Assembly (NCBI GenBank): GCA_036583965.1
Contig: JAZBQD010000028.1
Location: forward strand, 434,001 to 498,000
Direction: 5' to 3'
DNA from: Prunella strophiata
Lineage: Eukaryota > Chordata > Aves > Passeriformes > Prunellidae
Length of the DNA stretch: 64,000 bases
In this document: piece after piece, positions 25,390 through 37,801 of the stretch
Position numbering within the stretch: the first letter of the stretch is position 1
How the letters are laid out: every line of letters begins with the position of its first letter
Made by a program: the position numbers and the translations under genes
Notes under the pieces: generated by a model
The model's input: only the letters and a program-made list of their open reading frames with translations
The model's database searches: none
Told to the model about the DNA's origin: nothing

Positions 25390-25740
25390 TCAGCTCAGCC
25401 TGCTGGAATCCTGTGCAGGTGTCAAAGGCTTTCCCCTCAGAACCACTCAAACTGAGGATGCCCAGGAAGCCTTTGAGGCATGCAGGAAATCCCATTAACT
25501 CCTGCAGAATGTCAGACTGAACCTCCAGCCTGTGCCTGTTGCAAGACCTCCCCTGAACAGCAAGGCATGCTGCTAGAGCCCTGCTGGGGGATGCTGCACA
25601 GCAATTTCCAAGGGATGCAGCTGCAACAGGGACAGCTGCAAGGCACAATCCTGGAAGAGCTGGAAGAGCTCCCAGACCTCGACAGCACTGACCTGGTGGT
25701 CACTCCTCCCTGGGGACATTGCTTTCCTGGGTAAACACCA
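25390..25740. other. GC-richer patch with an 84-codon open frame, function unknown
   Basis: A second GC-rich island with open frames on both strands (plus strand 25480-25734, minus strand 25358-25648 and 25573-25812). The plus-strand frame ends in an acidic, leucine-rich stretch reading LEELEELPDLDSTDL and is preceded directly by an in-frame TGA, so the ATG at 25480 is the only start. The sequence between 25590 and 25700 is rich in CTGCA and GAGCT words, which alone can yield such a peptide. I do not recognise the product and would not call it a gene without comparative or transcript evidence. Confidence 0.35.
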
Positions 25741-26382
25741 CAGTGACACGTGTGGGGTCAGCAATGGCCACAGCTCAGGTTCATTTTTCAGGTGTTCCAA
25801 AGGAAATGGCAACTAAAACCACAATTTGTCCATTGCTGAGTTTCTGTGAGCTGTTCTCTGGAGAGCTTTTAACACCCCTGGGCTCTGGACCAAGAAGGAG
25901 AAACTTGAAAGAGGGTGAGGTCAGGAGACGATTTTGCCTCACAAGTGTGGCTCGTGCTGTGGTCATTCTTTAGAAGTTTTGAAATCTCATAATCTTGAAG
26001 AGAAATTCACTGGAGTCTCCAGCAGCTCCAATTTCTGGTAACTGAATGTCACTACACTGAACTATTTCATAGATTGTGTTTTAGTAAGCAAGTCCTCATC
26101 ACACGGGTCATATATGTGACTGTATTGTGCACGTGTAGGTTTATAACAGAGGAGACTTTCATTCCTCCAAGGTATGTCTTGAGACAGAAACCTGGATTTT
26201 CAGAATGAGCCGGGAATAGAAACCCAAGTCAGCAGCAAAATCCCAGATCTCATAAAGCAGCAGGCTAAGAACAAAATTGTTCAGAAGATAGGCAGATTTG
26301 GGGGCTTAGGTCACTAAAGAAATGAAGACTGGGGCTTGAGAAAGAATTTAGGACTTCCTCTGGAAGGCGGAGTAAACAAGGA

Positions 26383-26406
26383 CATGCATTTTTGCATGCA
26401 TTTTTG
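26383..26406. repeat. Two exact copies of a 12-bp unit
   Basis: CATGCATTTTTG occurs twice in tandem. It is a short local duplication with no visible context. Confidence 0.9.
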
Positions 26407-29400
26407 AGGAAAAAGAAACTAACTAATAAGTGGAAACTGAAAATGGCTGTGAAGTAGGAGAAGTAAATAAATGTTTGCATTTGACGTGATTAAATCTTTC
26501 TCAGCATTAGGAAAAAACAAAAAATGGAGTAGCTTATCAGGAGGAATTGTGTTTCCCTACCTATAAAACCCCTGAAAACTTTCCATAAAGGTTCAGATAT
26601 AAAATACATTTTATATGCTTTGCCAAAGACAAATTGTAGAGAAGAAATCTATTCTGTCCCACACACTTTGTTCTCCCTGTGATGTCATTGCCTGAATTAC
26701 TGAAATTCCGGTAGTTATGTTCTGGTTTTATTTTTAGATAGACAACTTTAAACTGTAATGCTTTATGTGCTTTTACATAAAATAATAACATGAAACTCCT
26801 GCCCCAATTAACGCAATGGGAATTTTGACATTAAGATCAGTTAAAGCAGAATTTATATGATTTATGATGCGTGATTCTGAGATGTGAACTCTTTGGAGAA
26901 CATTTTAACTGAGCAATACATTATGGGCAGTGAATCTCAGCAACATTAAATTACTCAGTGGAGCTCCTGTGGACACCTTGGCACTGCTTTGATTGTGCTG
27001 CACAGCAAAACCTATTCTGCACCAACACACTGAACTAAGTTTTCTGCCATAAACATATTTTCGGGCCCCCGAGAGAAGGCCTTTCAATAATGACAGCTCC
27101 CATCAACAAAATTTGCTCTTATATTAAAAAAGGAGCAATATTCGAAAAGGAAGACTATTTTGTTAGTAGCTAATTCTTATTACAAACTAATTTGACCAAA
27201 AGCACCAAGTGCCTTGCCTAATAGACTTGATAACATCAGTAATTACACTGCTGTTGGCTGTTTCTAAAGTAAATTAACATACTCTGTACTTATTCTGACA
27301 TGCTGATATGTTTATGCAGCCATAAATACAATTAATTCTCTTGTAAATCTGTTTGTCTGGGTTTTTTTGTGAGTGGGGGAGAGAAACTTTTTAACGCTGA
27401 GCAAATTAATATTACACATTTAACAGGAACTTCATGAATGCTTTGCTCAACCCAAACCTGTGCTGTTCAGCAACAAACAATCCAGCCGCAAACTTTATAG
27501 AACTCCACTTACAATACTGAGATGTAAAACTTTCAGCAGCATTTTTTACCTCTGACACTTATTTCTGAAGAGCACATATTGAATTTTCATATGCCTACAG
27601 GAATTAGTCTTTACACCCTGTCATTGCCCTCTTGTAGGGAATGGACCATATAGTTGTGGTCTCTGGGCCTTGAAGTGCCTTTAAGCTTAGAAGTTATTTT
27701 AATTAACACAAAAGACATTTCAGCTCCTTCATCAACATGCCCTTATAAATTTATCTACTGATAGTTGTCATAACAAACAGACTTCAGAGAATGTAAATCT
27801 GAATTCTGAGCTCCCAGTTTCCATGCCTCAGCATTAAGAGCAGGAAGCTGCACATGTCCCACATTCCCATATCTAAGGAACAAAATCAGAATTAGGGGAT
27901 GTGTCTGTCCCACAGCTATCCACAGGAACTCTGACAGCACTTACTAATTGCATCCTCAGACATGGAAATTAAACTTAAAAATCTTGGGGAAAGTATCCAA
28001 TGGTTTAAAAATGTTTTCATTGATGTTTTAAGGGCACAAAAAGTCACAAACAAGATGTTTTCCTATATATTTATTTGTACTCAAAAAGCATTTCACTTAT
28101 CTTGGTTATCAATGCTGATCTTCAATGTGAATTCCTCATGAACAGCTTCATTCTAATTTAAAAAGACATAAAAGCTTGAGATGCCCAATATTTAACCCTT
28201 CTATCATTTAATTTAACTTCCTTTACTATTTAATAACTCCACACTCACTGTATGAAGTTGCCCCTGTCTTACACACATTATGTCTTTTGTCTGGGCTGAA
28301 AGTTGTTCAGAACATGGATTTATTTTTCCATTATGAGCATTAACAGCAGGCATTTTAAATTAACCTGACTCTTGTTCTTATTCCTTAAATAAACAAGAAT
28401 GGAGTGTGCTCTGAAGGGTTCTGTATGAGCTGACCAGGGCTCCCAGCACTGCTTCACTGGCTGGACACCAATGCCTTGCAAATACTCCACATATTTCACG
28501 TAATTCTGAGGAACACACAGATCCCCAGTGAACATTTTTATCATGACAGTGTGTTTTCATAGGAAGCAAAACAGATAAAATGCAGTGGTTGTGCAGAAAA
28601 GCATGAGCAATCCCCTAAAAGCACCAAAGACAGACCTCAACTGAGGAGCTGCAGGCCTGCAGGATGCCCTGGTTAACTGAAGAACTAATTTGCATCTGTA
28701 ATACCCCGCTTACTGCCTGAAATACCAAAACCAGGGCCTTCCAATTACTGCTATTTTTCCTATGAATGTCTCAATTATGACATCTCTAAAGTGAACATTG
28801 CAGATACTACAGAACTCCAGACATTTTAACACTGGCTGAGCAGATTTTCAAAGGTTTTTCAGCACCTTATCATTCAGATTAGCAAGTTTTCCTTTGTAAA
28901 TAGTACCTTGAGTTGAAGTTTTAAAAAAGGATATTAAGATACCTTAGGCTTTGTGCAATTATGTCTCAAGAGTTTCAGCAATAGTCTGTACCTGAGAACA
29001 GTATTTTTAAAAATTCCAAGTTAAAACCTCTATTATATCATGAGGCTAAAATAAATGAAAAAAAAAATGGCAGCCTTTATAAAATTTCATGCCACACTAT
29101 TTTGATAGCACAGACTTGAGTGCTATCACAAATTTAATCTCACTGAAATCCTATGCTCCTACATATGAGCCTACACATTTGGAAATCTTGGGAATTGAGA
29201 TAAATCCTAATGCCCTGGATTTTAAAGGAGTAAGTAATTTCTTTTTTAAAAAATAGAAGAAAGTATTGATGTTTATCTTTTCATTATTTGTTTAAAATTA
29301 CTCATTTCCATACAGCAGGGGCTGAAGGATATTGCAGTGGAGAGAAGCTGATCATATATAGGACAGGTATTGCTGCAAATTACCTGTCCTCTACTTCATC

Positions 29401-32400
29401 CAGCAGATCTTGAAAGAAGCTACTCATCTGTTTCTTTCATATGGCCACCACTCCTTCCAAATGAACCATGTTGGTTTTGAAATTGTGACTGCACTACAGA
29501 AGAGATGCTTTATTCCCTGATGAAAACCAAGAAACTCCAATTCTTTAAGAGGGAATAATAGGAAGAGTGCAAGAAACTGAGAGAGATTGATAAATTCTAG
29601 GCACGTTTGTGTGGGCAAAGGCTCATGAAGCTGAAATATCAAGGGAGAGATGTGAAAATGCACAGAAGCTCACAGAAATCCAGAGCTGGGAGCAGGAGAA
29701 CCCTTTTAAGTACATATCCTCTGATTGCCTTGCACCATTTGTGCATTATGGGCGGACCACAGGGGGACTGCAGGTGTCACATCCACTGTTCTGCTGCAAG
29801 CTCTTCACAGGCAGGGTGGCATAGCTCTGTTCTGTGTCAGGCACAGGGTCATCACAACCTGTCCAACAGCCATGGACCAAACTTACAGATAAACCACAAA
29901 GTGTCAAAATAACTACCAGTAATGCAGACAGAAGGGCACCACAGAGAAACACAATAGGAAGTCCATTTGCAAGTACTTATTTTGTATTCAGATGTCTCTT
30001 AAGTCAAAATGTACCTCAAAATAAATCTATTAACTGACTTTCCTTCCTCACTCCAAACCTCTCAAAATATGCCTTTAAATGGCATTTGTCTCATGGTCCC
30101 ACAAATTAATAAAACAAGGATTGCATAAGTTTTATTACCATCAGTGCAGAAGGCAGGTGTCAGTTGATGGTGTTGCTCTTCTCAGTCCCGGCAGAAAACA
30201 GGAATGCAGTAAATGACACACAGGCAGGACAAAGGTAACACTGGAGTGTCTCCTGCTTTGCTACCATTCTGTGCAGTTCTATCCATTTCTGACAGATCCT
30301 CTGTTGTGTCCTGAAGAACTGCTGTTCTTGGTTTTTGGAACAGAGCCCAGCTTGTTTGCACTTTCATATAACAGCTCTTATTAGTTTTTGGTCCTGACTG
30401 AAGTTTCTATACACTCCGAAACAAATAATCTGTCTAGCCCACAAAAATCAACGGGAATGTGGCTGTTCCAGACATCGTAAGAGTCAAGACCTCTGTGTTC
30501 CTCCAAGGCAGAGTATGCCTTAATTCCATGGGCTACAGAATCCATACGGTGAACACACTGACACCCTGCTTTTCATAACCTTTCTGCATTCTTCAGACAT
30601 AGTCTAGCTACACTTTAATTTTTTCAACTACATTTGTTTTCTTTTAACAGCTGAGTCTAGACCTAGGAACTGCCTGAAAGAAATATGTTTTTAAGCTTTG
30701 ATGCTGCTTCTGATTATACATAGCTCTGACTTTATAACAAAATGCTTAATTTAATTTATTTTTATGCACCTCCTCATTATCAATGCAGTCTTTATTTTTT
30801 TCCAAGGCAGTCTTTTCTCTCAGTACATTTTCTACAGATTTAAACCTAAAATTATCACTGATCCTATTTGAATGGTTTACTCTTCCCTCAAAACTCCCTC
30901 ACCTCTTTTCTTTTGCATTTCAACCTGGAAACAGGCTCTTATTTTTCTTTCTTCCCTCAACATCCTCAAGTGTCTCCTAATTGCAGGGTGTTTTGAAACA
31001 TATCAGTCTATTTACATAGAAATTATACTGCCAACAGCCAAGTTTTAAAATGCAATTCTTACATTAGCAAGTACTCTTTCCTCCTACCCACATTTATGCA
31101 TTTAAATAACAAAATGAGTACAGGTGGAGCTTGGGGTGAAAGTGTGGCACAATCTGCCTGCATTAGGAATGAGAGTTCCCAGAACTCCAGTCAGAGCTGG
31201 ACCATGGCCTCGCACCAACAATTAACACATTCTTGTCCCCATATGGATCCAATGATAGCACCAAGATGCTTTTTGTATTATAGCCTCTTTAGGAATTAGA
31301 ACAAACTATCAAATTCCACAACAACATAAGACAGCTTTCCAGCTCTCTTAAATCTTGACTCTGAATCTGAATCTTGACTCCAAGGAACCCCCCCCTGTAC
31401 CACTGTCCCTCTCATGTCAGCCTGATCTTATAAACAGGTAAGGAAGGAGATGTCCAAGTAGAGGAAGGTAACCTAGAGGTCACCTGAATGTGTGGGTTAT
31501 CTTTTCCCCTCCCTCTGTTCCAGTTAAACGTAACTGAAGCCAGCATTCTGGGGTCTGCACAGCCTTTCATCAGATGCCAAGATAAATATCATTCTAAGGT
31601 TTCTTTTAGAGTTTCTCCTTCTTCAAAAATTTGTAGTTCCTGCTTGCATTTCTGCCCTCCTCAGGCAATACCAAAATTTAGACTTTTAGATTTGGGGCAC
31701 ACCGTACAGGGGACCCCACAGGAAACAAAGAACTGGGGAAAAGCTGACCAATCTTCCTGACTGTACAAAACCACACAGTAAAGCCTCCTCCTCCTCCTCA
31801 TTAAAAATCTCATCAAGCCTACAGCTGGGTTACCTGTGGGAGGTGACGAGGCAGCAGGTTCTGTGGGATGATATATTCACTCACTCGCATGGCAACCAAG
31901 GGACATCTGCTGCAGTAATTCCTGCTTGGCAGCTGTCCCCAACAGCAGGCACAGGGATCCACCGACTCCTCCCTTCCAGCCCAGCCCTGCTGCCTGTCTG
32001 GTGACACTGCCAGCCTGGGAATGGGGCCCTGAGCCCACCAAGGTCACATGTGCCTCATGAGGTATGCGCAGCCACTGGGGCCCAGACGGCACTAAGGCAA
32101 ATGAAGGAAAATCAGAAGATGATGGAGAACTGCTGGTCTGATTCTTGGTGAAAAACATTCTGCTGTGTTACAGGCCAGCAGGCACTCACACAACAGTGAA
32201 AGAATCACTGCTCAGCCAGACAGGAGCACCTGCCCTTGGGCAGCACAAATCCCAAGGAATGCTCACTGCTTAGGAGGTGACAACTTAGCTGCATTTCTTC
32301 TCCAAAAATGAAAGTACACATTTGGAGAAAACATCTGATTTTGAGAAACACTGGAACACTATGTGCAACCAGTACATTTTCCTCAAAAACAGGTACTATA

Positions 32401-34228
32401 TAATACTGGAATAACTAATTGCTCACAAGAGCTAGATAAGGGTACTTGCATAAGATACATTCTTTATGTATATAAATTAATTCATTTCATTCTGTCTAAT
32501 CTCAAAAAATAGCTAAGCTTCCATTCATTCCTTACTAGTATTCCCTGATAATTAAATAGATCATTTCCTAATTACTGCTGTCTGCTGTAAAAAGATTTTC
32601 CAGGACTCTGGCAAGTGCAGAAAAACTTGTTTGTCAAACAAAAGTCTGATTGATGGAAGAAAAATAAAATTGCATCTTCCACCCATTTGGGGTTTTTTTA
32701 GTTGATTGGTTAAGTCTCGTGACTAAATATCAAAAACTATTTTCCCTCATGACTCGATTCCTAATTACCAACCACCCCTATGAATTGCTAATATGAATGA
32801 TTTTGACCTGTGACATCTCAGCTTTTGTCCTAGAGTACTGCAGATGGGACACATTTTATTGCAAGTTTAATTTCATGCTTTTTATTGTGAAAGGTATGGA
32901 ACACAAAACGATAATTACATATTTTACAGTTCATTCGTTTCAAACTGATAATTTAATATTCATTACTCCAGTGACAGACATGTCCTGTCAGTTTTACCCC
33001 TCATTATGCACATAACATCTGCATTTGAGTGAGCAACAGAAGTTTGAAAGGAGATTGCAACCAAGCTTCCATTTTAAAAAACCCACTAAAATTCAAAAAG
33101 GCTCTGCTAGCTTGTTACATTAATTTTTGGGGCTGCTGTCAATGAAATAGCTGACTAAAGTCACATTTCTGATATTTTTTACAACCTGGTTAAAAAAAAT
33201 AGGTTTGGGCATAAAAATATACAACTATATAAATCATTCCTATGAAATCTGAAGAAAAGGTTAAAGCTCCTGGACATATTTTCAAGAAATGAACTTGGAC
33301 TTCAATCTTTCCTAGTATTTAAGATCTCACCAAAAAATCATTATTTTCTGTATTGCAAAAAGTCACCCTGGTGATAGCCAGTTATTACTTGAAAATGTGT
33401 GCAACATGAAGGAGAACTTTTTCTGTGCTTCCTAAAGCAACTATTCCGGCCAATTTCTATGTTCCAATTTTAAGTAAGAGCTCTCTGGATACTCTGCTTT
33501 TGAGGCTCCTTTCACCAGAAATAATTGCTGATAATCAGAATCTCTTTATCCATTGATTGCACTGGATATATTCAATGGTATAGTCATAGGATGCTTGGCC
33601 CTCACAAAATTTGGGTTGTTAATAGGAAATTGTTCTGCTGTTCCATTTGATGTCCCCAAGAAGAGGTTCTGGCTCCAAAATAGGAGGTTAATGATATAAG
33701 AAATATGGCATGTTAAACAGAAAATACATGGAAGGAATTCCTAAAGTTGGAGAGCAAGCACACATAAAACACCAAACCAGATACACCTCAATACAAGCCA
33801 AGAGAGGATGAAATGAAGCTTTGATGACCACAGCTGAACCACATCAGTGACTGAGCATTTACTCTGGGTGACACCAAAAGGGACCAAGATGAGACAATCT
33901 GTTCAGTCTCCAGCCTGGTGAGAACCTTCTCCATCAGTCCGTGCAGCCCAGGCAGCTATAGAAGAACCCAAACAGGGGGGGCACACCAAACCACTCAGGC
34001 TTTCCTGACAAGAGCCAAGATCTCCACAGAACAAGTCAGCCATGATGCAGAAGAAACTGCCTGAAACTACTTAAATGCAGAAGTTACACCATATTGTAAG
34101 TAGTAAGGCAAAAAATAAGTATTTTTCAGGGGTCAGCTCTGACAGTTGCTTATTGCCTGATTTGGAGAGACCAATGCTTGAAAGGATGATAGAAGGAATT
34201 AATTAAATCACACTTTTAGGCTTTATTT

Positions 34229-34253
34229 ATTTATTTGCATTTTGCAAATAAAT
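34229..34253. repeat. Perfect 11-bp inverted repeat with a 3-base loop
   Basis: ATTTATTTGCA at 34229-34239 is followed by TTT and the exact reverse complement TGCAAATAAAT at 34243-34253. The tight loop makes a good small hairpin in either strand. No transposon ends or target duplications were seen around it. Confidence 0.85.
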
Positions 34254-34727
34254 GAAAGTTCTAAAAACCTCACCCTGCATGTATGACCTGCAATAGCAAA
34301 AAGGTCTGGACAGGTCATGTGCTCATCTGAATTGTACAACATTCACAAGTTTTATCTCATCTAAAAGCACACTTGAAACTACCCAGAGCCTGTCCTGAAT
34401 AAAACCCAAAATAATCCTACACAACTCCAGGTATTTTATGACTTTGAAACTTCATTCATTCAAGATCACACTTGAAAACACTAAAATTGTTATGTATTAA
34501 AATGCAACAAGAAACAGCAGAGCTCCTTCAATGTTTGGATCACACTTGGGAGCTCAGGAAAGTGCCTGCAGCTACATAAATGCAGAAATTACACCCTATA
34601 ATCACGTAAACATGAATTGAACAAGGCTGATGCAGGGATTTGGCAATTGGCTGTGTTTATCTCGACACATCTTCAACACTGCTTATCAACCTTTACTGCT
34701 ACAGCAGAGATTAAAGAGGCAGGGGTA

Positions 34728-34728
<1 letters not shown>

Positions 34729-34761
<33 letters not shown>

Positions 34762-34789
34762 ACCAAACAAACAAACAAAAAAAAACCCC
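34729..34789 (+). repeat. Long A tract followed by CAAA-type simple sequence
   Basis: Thirty-one adenines at 34729-34759 pass into CAAACAAACAAAC and a further A run. The tract may be a decayed retroposon tail, but no body of a retrocopy is recognisable upstream. Confidence 0.9.
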
Positions 34790-37552
34790 AGAAATCCAGA
34801 CTAACTTGCCTTTGGGGAAAAAAAAAATAATTGTCTTTTCTGTTATTTGTGTCAGTATTAAAATCTACAAGCTCCATTAACTAAAGTCACCTGCCTGGCA
34901 AGGGTCAGAGGCCTCCTCTGGTTCAGCAAGAACAGGAAGAAGGGGCCAATTGTGTTTGACTGCTCTCATATATGGGCAGTCCCCACACACAAAGGAGGAA
35001 AAGCCCTGCTGTCAGAAGGGACATGAAATTGAACAGGGCTTGGCAACCCTTCAAAAGTACCTTCTCTTTCAAAGCAGTACTTTGAGTGCCTTTACATCAA
35101 GGATGCCCCTGAAGCTCCCCCAGCAGCAGCAGCAGCTCTGCGTCCCCATTCCCCTGTGGGTCTGATCCAAGCTCAGATGGCAGAGGGGGAACAGCAGGGC
35201 CCACACGTGTGGGAGCTGAAAGGTTCTGCAGAACGTGGCCTGGGAACCACTGCCCCTCCCAGACACATCACACATCGTTATCCCAATGTGTTTAATGTGT
35301 TAATACATTTTAATGAGATGCAGATGACAGAGGGAAAAGATGACAAGCAAGCTGCCCTAACAAATGCTGCACATATTTTCATCGGTCTTACCACTGATAC
35401 TACACTGCACATTTGCATAACAAAGTGTGAAAACATGCTTGTATCATTGTGAGGGGCAACGTGGGAAAAAAAAGTCACTGAATTTGCTTGTTATGGCCCT
35501 TATTAGTTAAGCCATATCACAAATAAGAGTCATGCTAACTGAATAATTTATCTGCTCCCTCCTACCTCACACCAGCAAGAAGTCTTCCTTTCACTGTTCC
35601 TTGCTAAAATTAAAACTGAATAAAAAAGAAAATGTTAAGATTATCACACAGATCACATTCTCACTGGTACAACAAGTCAAACAAGAATTTAAGCAGCTGA
35701 TTTAAAGGTAACAAGTATATAATCACTACAAGCTCCATGGTTTGCCGTACTTCAGGGCTAGGGTAGAACTGCATGGCTGAAAGCCCTCTGCATTGCCTTT
35801 TGCCCCATGTTTTTGACAAATACCTCTGCTCCCCTGAGGCTGGGCCTTGGCATCCCACTGGGAATCAGCTCTTGAACTACTCCAGACCTTCAGCTCTGCA
35901 TCAGTTTTGACAAGACCTCCCCACAAAGTCGCAGCTGCTTTACTCATTTCCTGCCCTGGACCACAACCCATCACCACAGTCCAGAGCCCACCAACATTCT
36001 GCAGTCTAGCACTGGCATGAAGGAGGAGGGAGCTGGTTGAGACTTTTTCTTCTCCTTCTCCATGCATCAAAGCTGTAGTGGTTGGTTTTGTTAAGCACAG
36101 CTTTTAGGACAGAGGCTGTTCAGAAAGCTTAGCAGAGCAGAAGCAACTTGAGCAGTCTCCGGGTTTTGCAAGGAAAGCACTGCCAGAGGAAAGTTTTCTG
36201 CTTTTATAACAGTACAATGCAATGCCAGCATTTGTATGTGCAGGCAGCATGGTGCAGAGGTCCTGTCTTTTTGTGGGGACAGATCTGCCAGTTACCTGCA
36301 AAATCTGAGAACAAAGGGCTGAGGGAAAAGGCAGCTCATCTCTGCCCTGGTAGCTTCTGGTCTTTGCCACTGAATGAAGGACAGTTTAAAGATGAAGATC
36401 AGTTTAAAGCCAGAAAATGAATGTCACATCAAATATATTATAACCATTGAATTTTAGGAAAGGGAGGGGAAGTATTTGTCTGTATAAACACTCATGTCAG
36501 TTGTTTCACTTGTTTCGGTTTTTTAAAATCAGTCATATTTTACAGAGAAATGCTGTGGCCAGGTTCATTACTAAACCTTTTTTATCAGAAGCAGGACAAC
36601 AACCTACACAAGTCATAATTTGATGGACACTGAAATCAATGTAAGTCAGCTCTTCTCCAACAGCTTCACTGGATCCTGGGTTTCTGTAGTCACTATCTCA
36701 TACCAGCATCCTCCCCAGACAAAGATACCCAAAACAATGTACAACAGTGCCATCCTCACACACCCCACACCTTCCCCTTGCAAAGGCATCTGTTGGCAAG
36801 ATGATTTCTTTTGAAGGATGTAAGAAATATCTGGTGAATTGTGCAGATACAGAAAGCTTCTGTGCAACAAACAGTGTCACAAAATTCCACATCATAACTG
36901 TAGCAGAGCAATCTGAAAATGTATCCCAGATGTCAATGAGATTATTCCAGTTTTAGGCCAATAACCTGCCCTGATCATGTTTGGACACAGCTAGGAGATA
37001 GGATTGAAGAATCTTTGGTGAATTAATCCCAGTAAGACCCAAAGTGTATAAATAAATTAACTTTTCAATGTGTATTCTTCCAGCTCCTGATCCAACTTCT
37101 GGGTTTATTCTATGGTCATCTTGTGCTGTTTGCAATAGAGAGATCCTTATGAAAAATAAAGGTTCTAATCATCAGTTTCAAATGCAGTGGTTTCAAACTC
37201 CTCCCATGACAGCCTCAGCATTATCATTAACAAAATGTGTAACTGGTTTTCATTCTGAACCAAACAAGGTTAAAATGAAAGTTCTTTTTACACGAGATTA
37301 TGGGTGATGGCACAAAGCCAGGACAGGGTTCAGCTCCAAGGAACATCACAAGTGTTCACAATGTCACTTACAGCAGAACACTGCCAGCAGAGAGATAAGG
37401 ACACAGGAGAATATCCCCACCACAGTGAGCCTCGCAGGACTGAGTGTGCAGTGCACAGCCTCAAGCACCTTTGCTACTCCTCAGCGTGTACACAGAACAA
37501 TTCCACAGCAAGTTAAAAATCCAGTAAGGTTCACAGGTTGGGGTGTTTTTTG

Positions 37553-37610
37553 CCTTTTTTTTGTTGTTGTTGTTGTTTTTTTGGGGCTTTTTTGGGTTTT
37601 TTGTTGCCTT
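37553..37610 (+). repeat. T/G-rich low-complexity tract with a GTT microsatellite
   Basis: A T-rich stretch contains several tandem GTT units followed by alternating T and G runs. It looks like the reverse complement of the A/C-rich tracts at 42.3 and 45.3 kb in composition. No retroelement body is recognised on its 3' side. Confidence 0.85.
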
Positions 37611-37746
37611 CAACTTTTAGATGGTAAAGACAGTAAACTTTATTTCTGTACATCTGTCAGTGTTTGGATTCTTATCCTTGTCTGTTTCTGGTATTGATCA
37701 CAGTGTATTTCCTTTTTTCTTTCTTACTTTTTACATCAATATTTTC

Positions 37747-37801
37747 AGGGTTTTTTGTTTTGTTTTGGGTTTTTTTTTTCTTTTTTTTTTTTTTTTTTTC
37801 C
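37747..37801 (+). repeat. T-rich low-complexity tract
   Basis: Runs of T separated by G and C. The hydrophobic, phenylalanine-rich open frame crossing it (37621-37962) is a product of the T-runs. Confidence 0.85.

Noticed and set aside
25440..25500. AQEAFEAC-like peptide recalling the connection region of retroviral pol
   Set aside because: The frame stops within a few codons, and no flanking RT, RNase H or integrase motif follows.
29746..29952. Minus-strand frame with a hydrophobic signal-peptide-like start (MFLCGALLSALLVVILTL)
   Set aside because: Only 68 codons, no cysteine framework or family match, and AT-rich flanks without exon signals. Hydrophobic starts arise easily by chance.
34729..34759. 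A tracts (also 11329, 41765 and 58635) as tails of processed pseudogenes
   Set aside because: None is preceded by a recognisable gene copy or flanked by a convincing target-site duplication.
35122..35136. CAG run encoding glutamines
   Set aside because: Only about five units in a short frame without a recognisable protein context.
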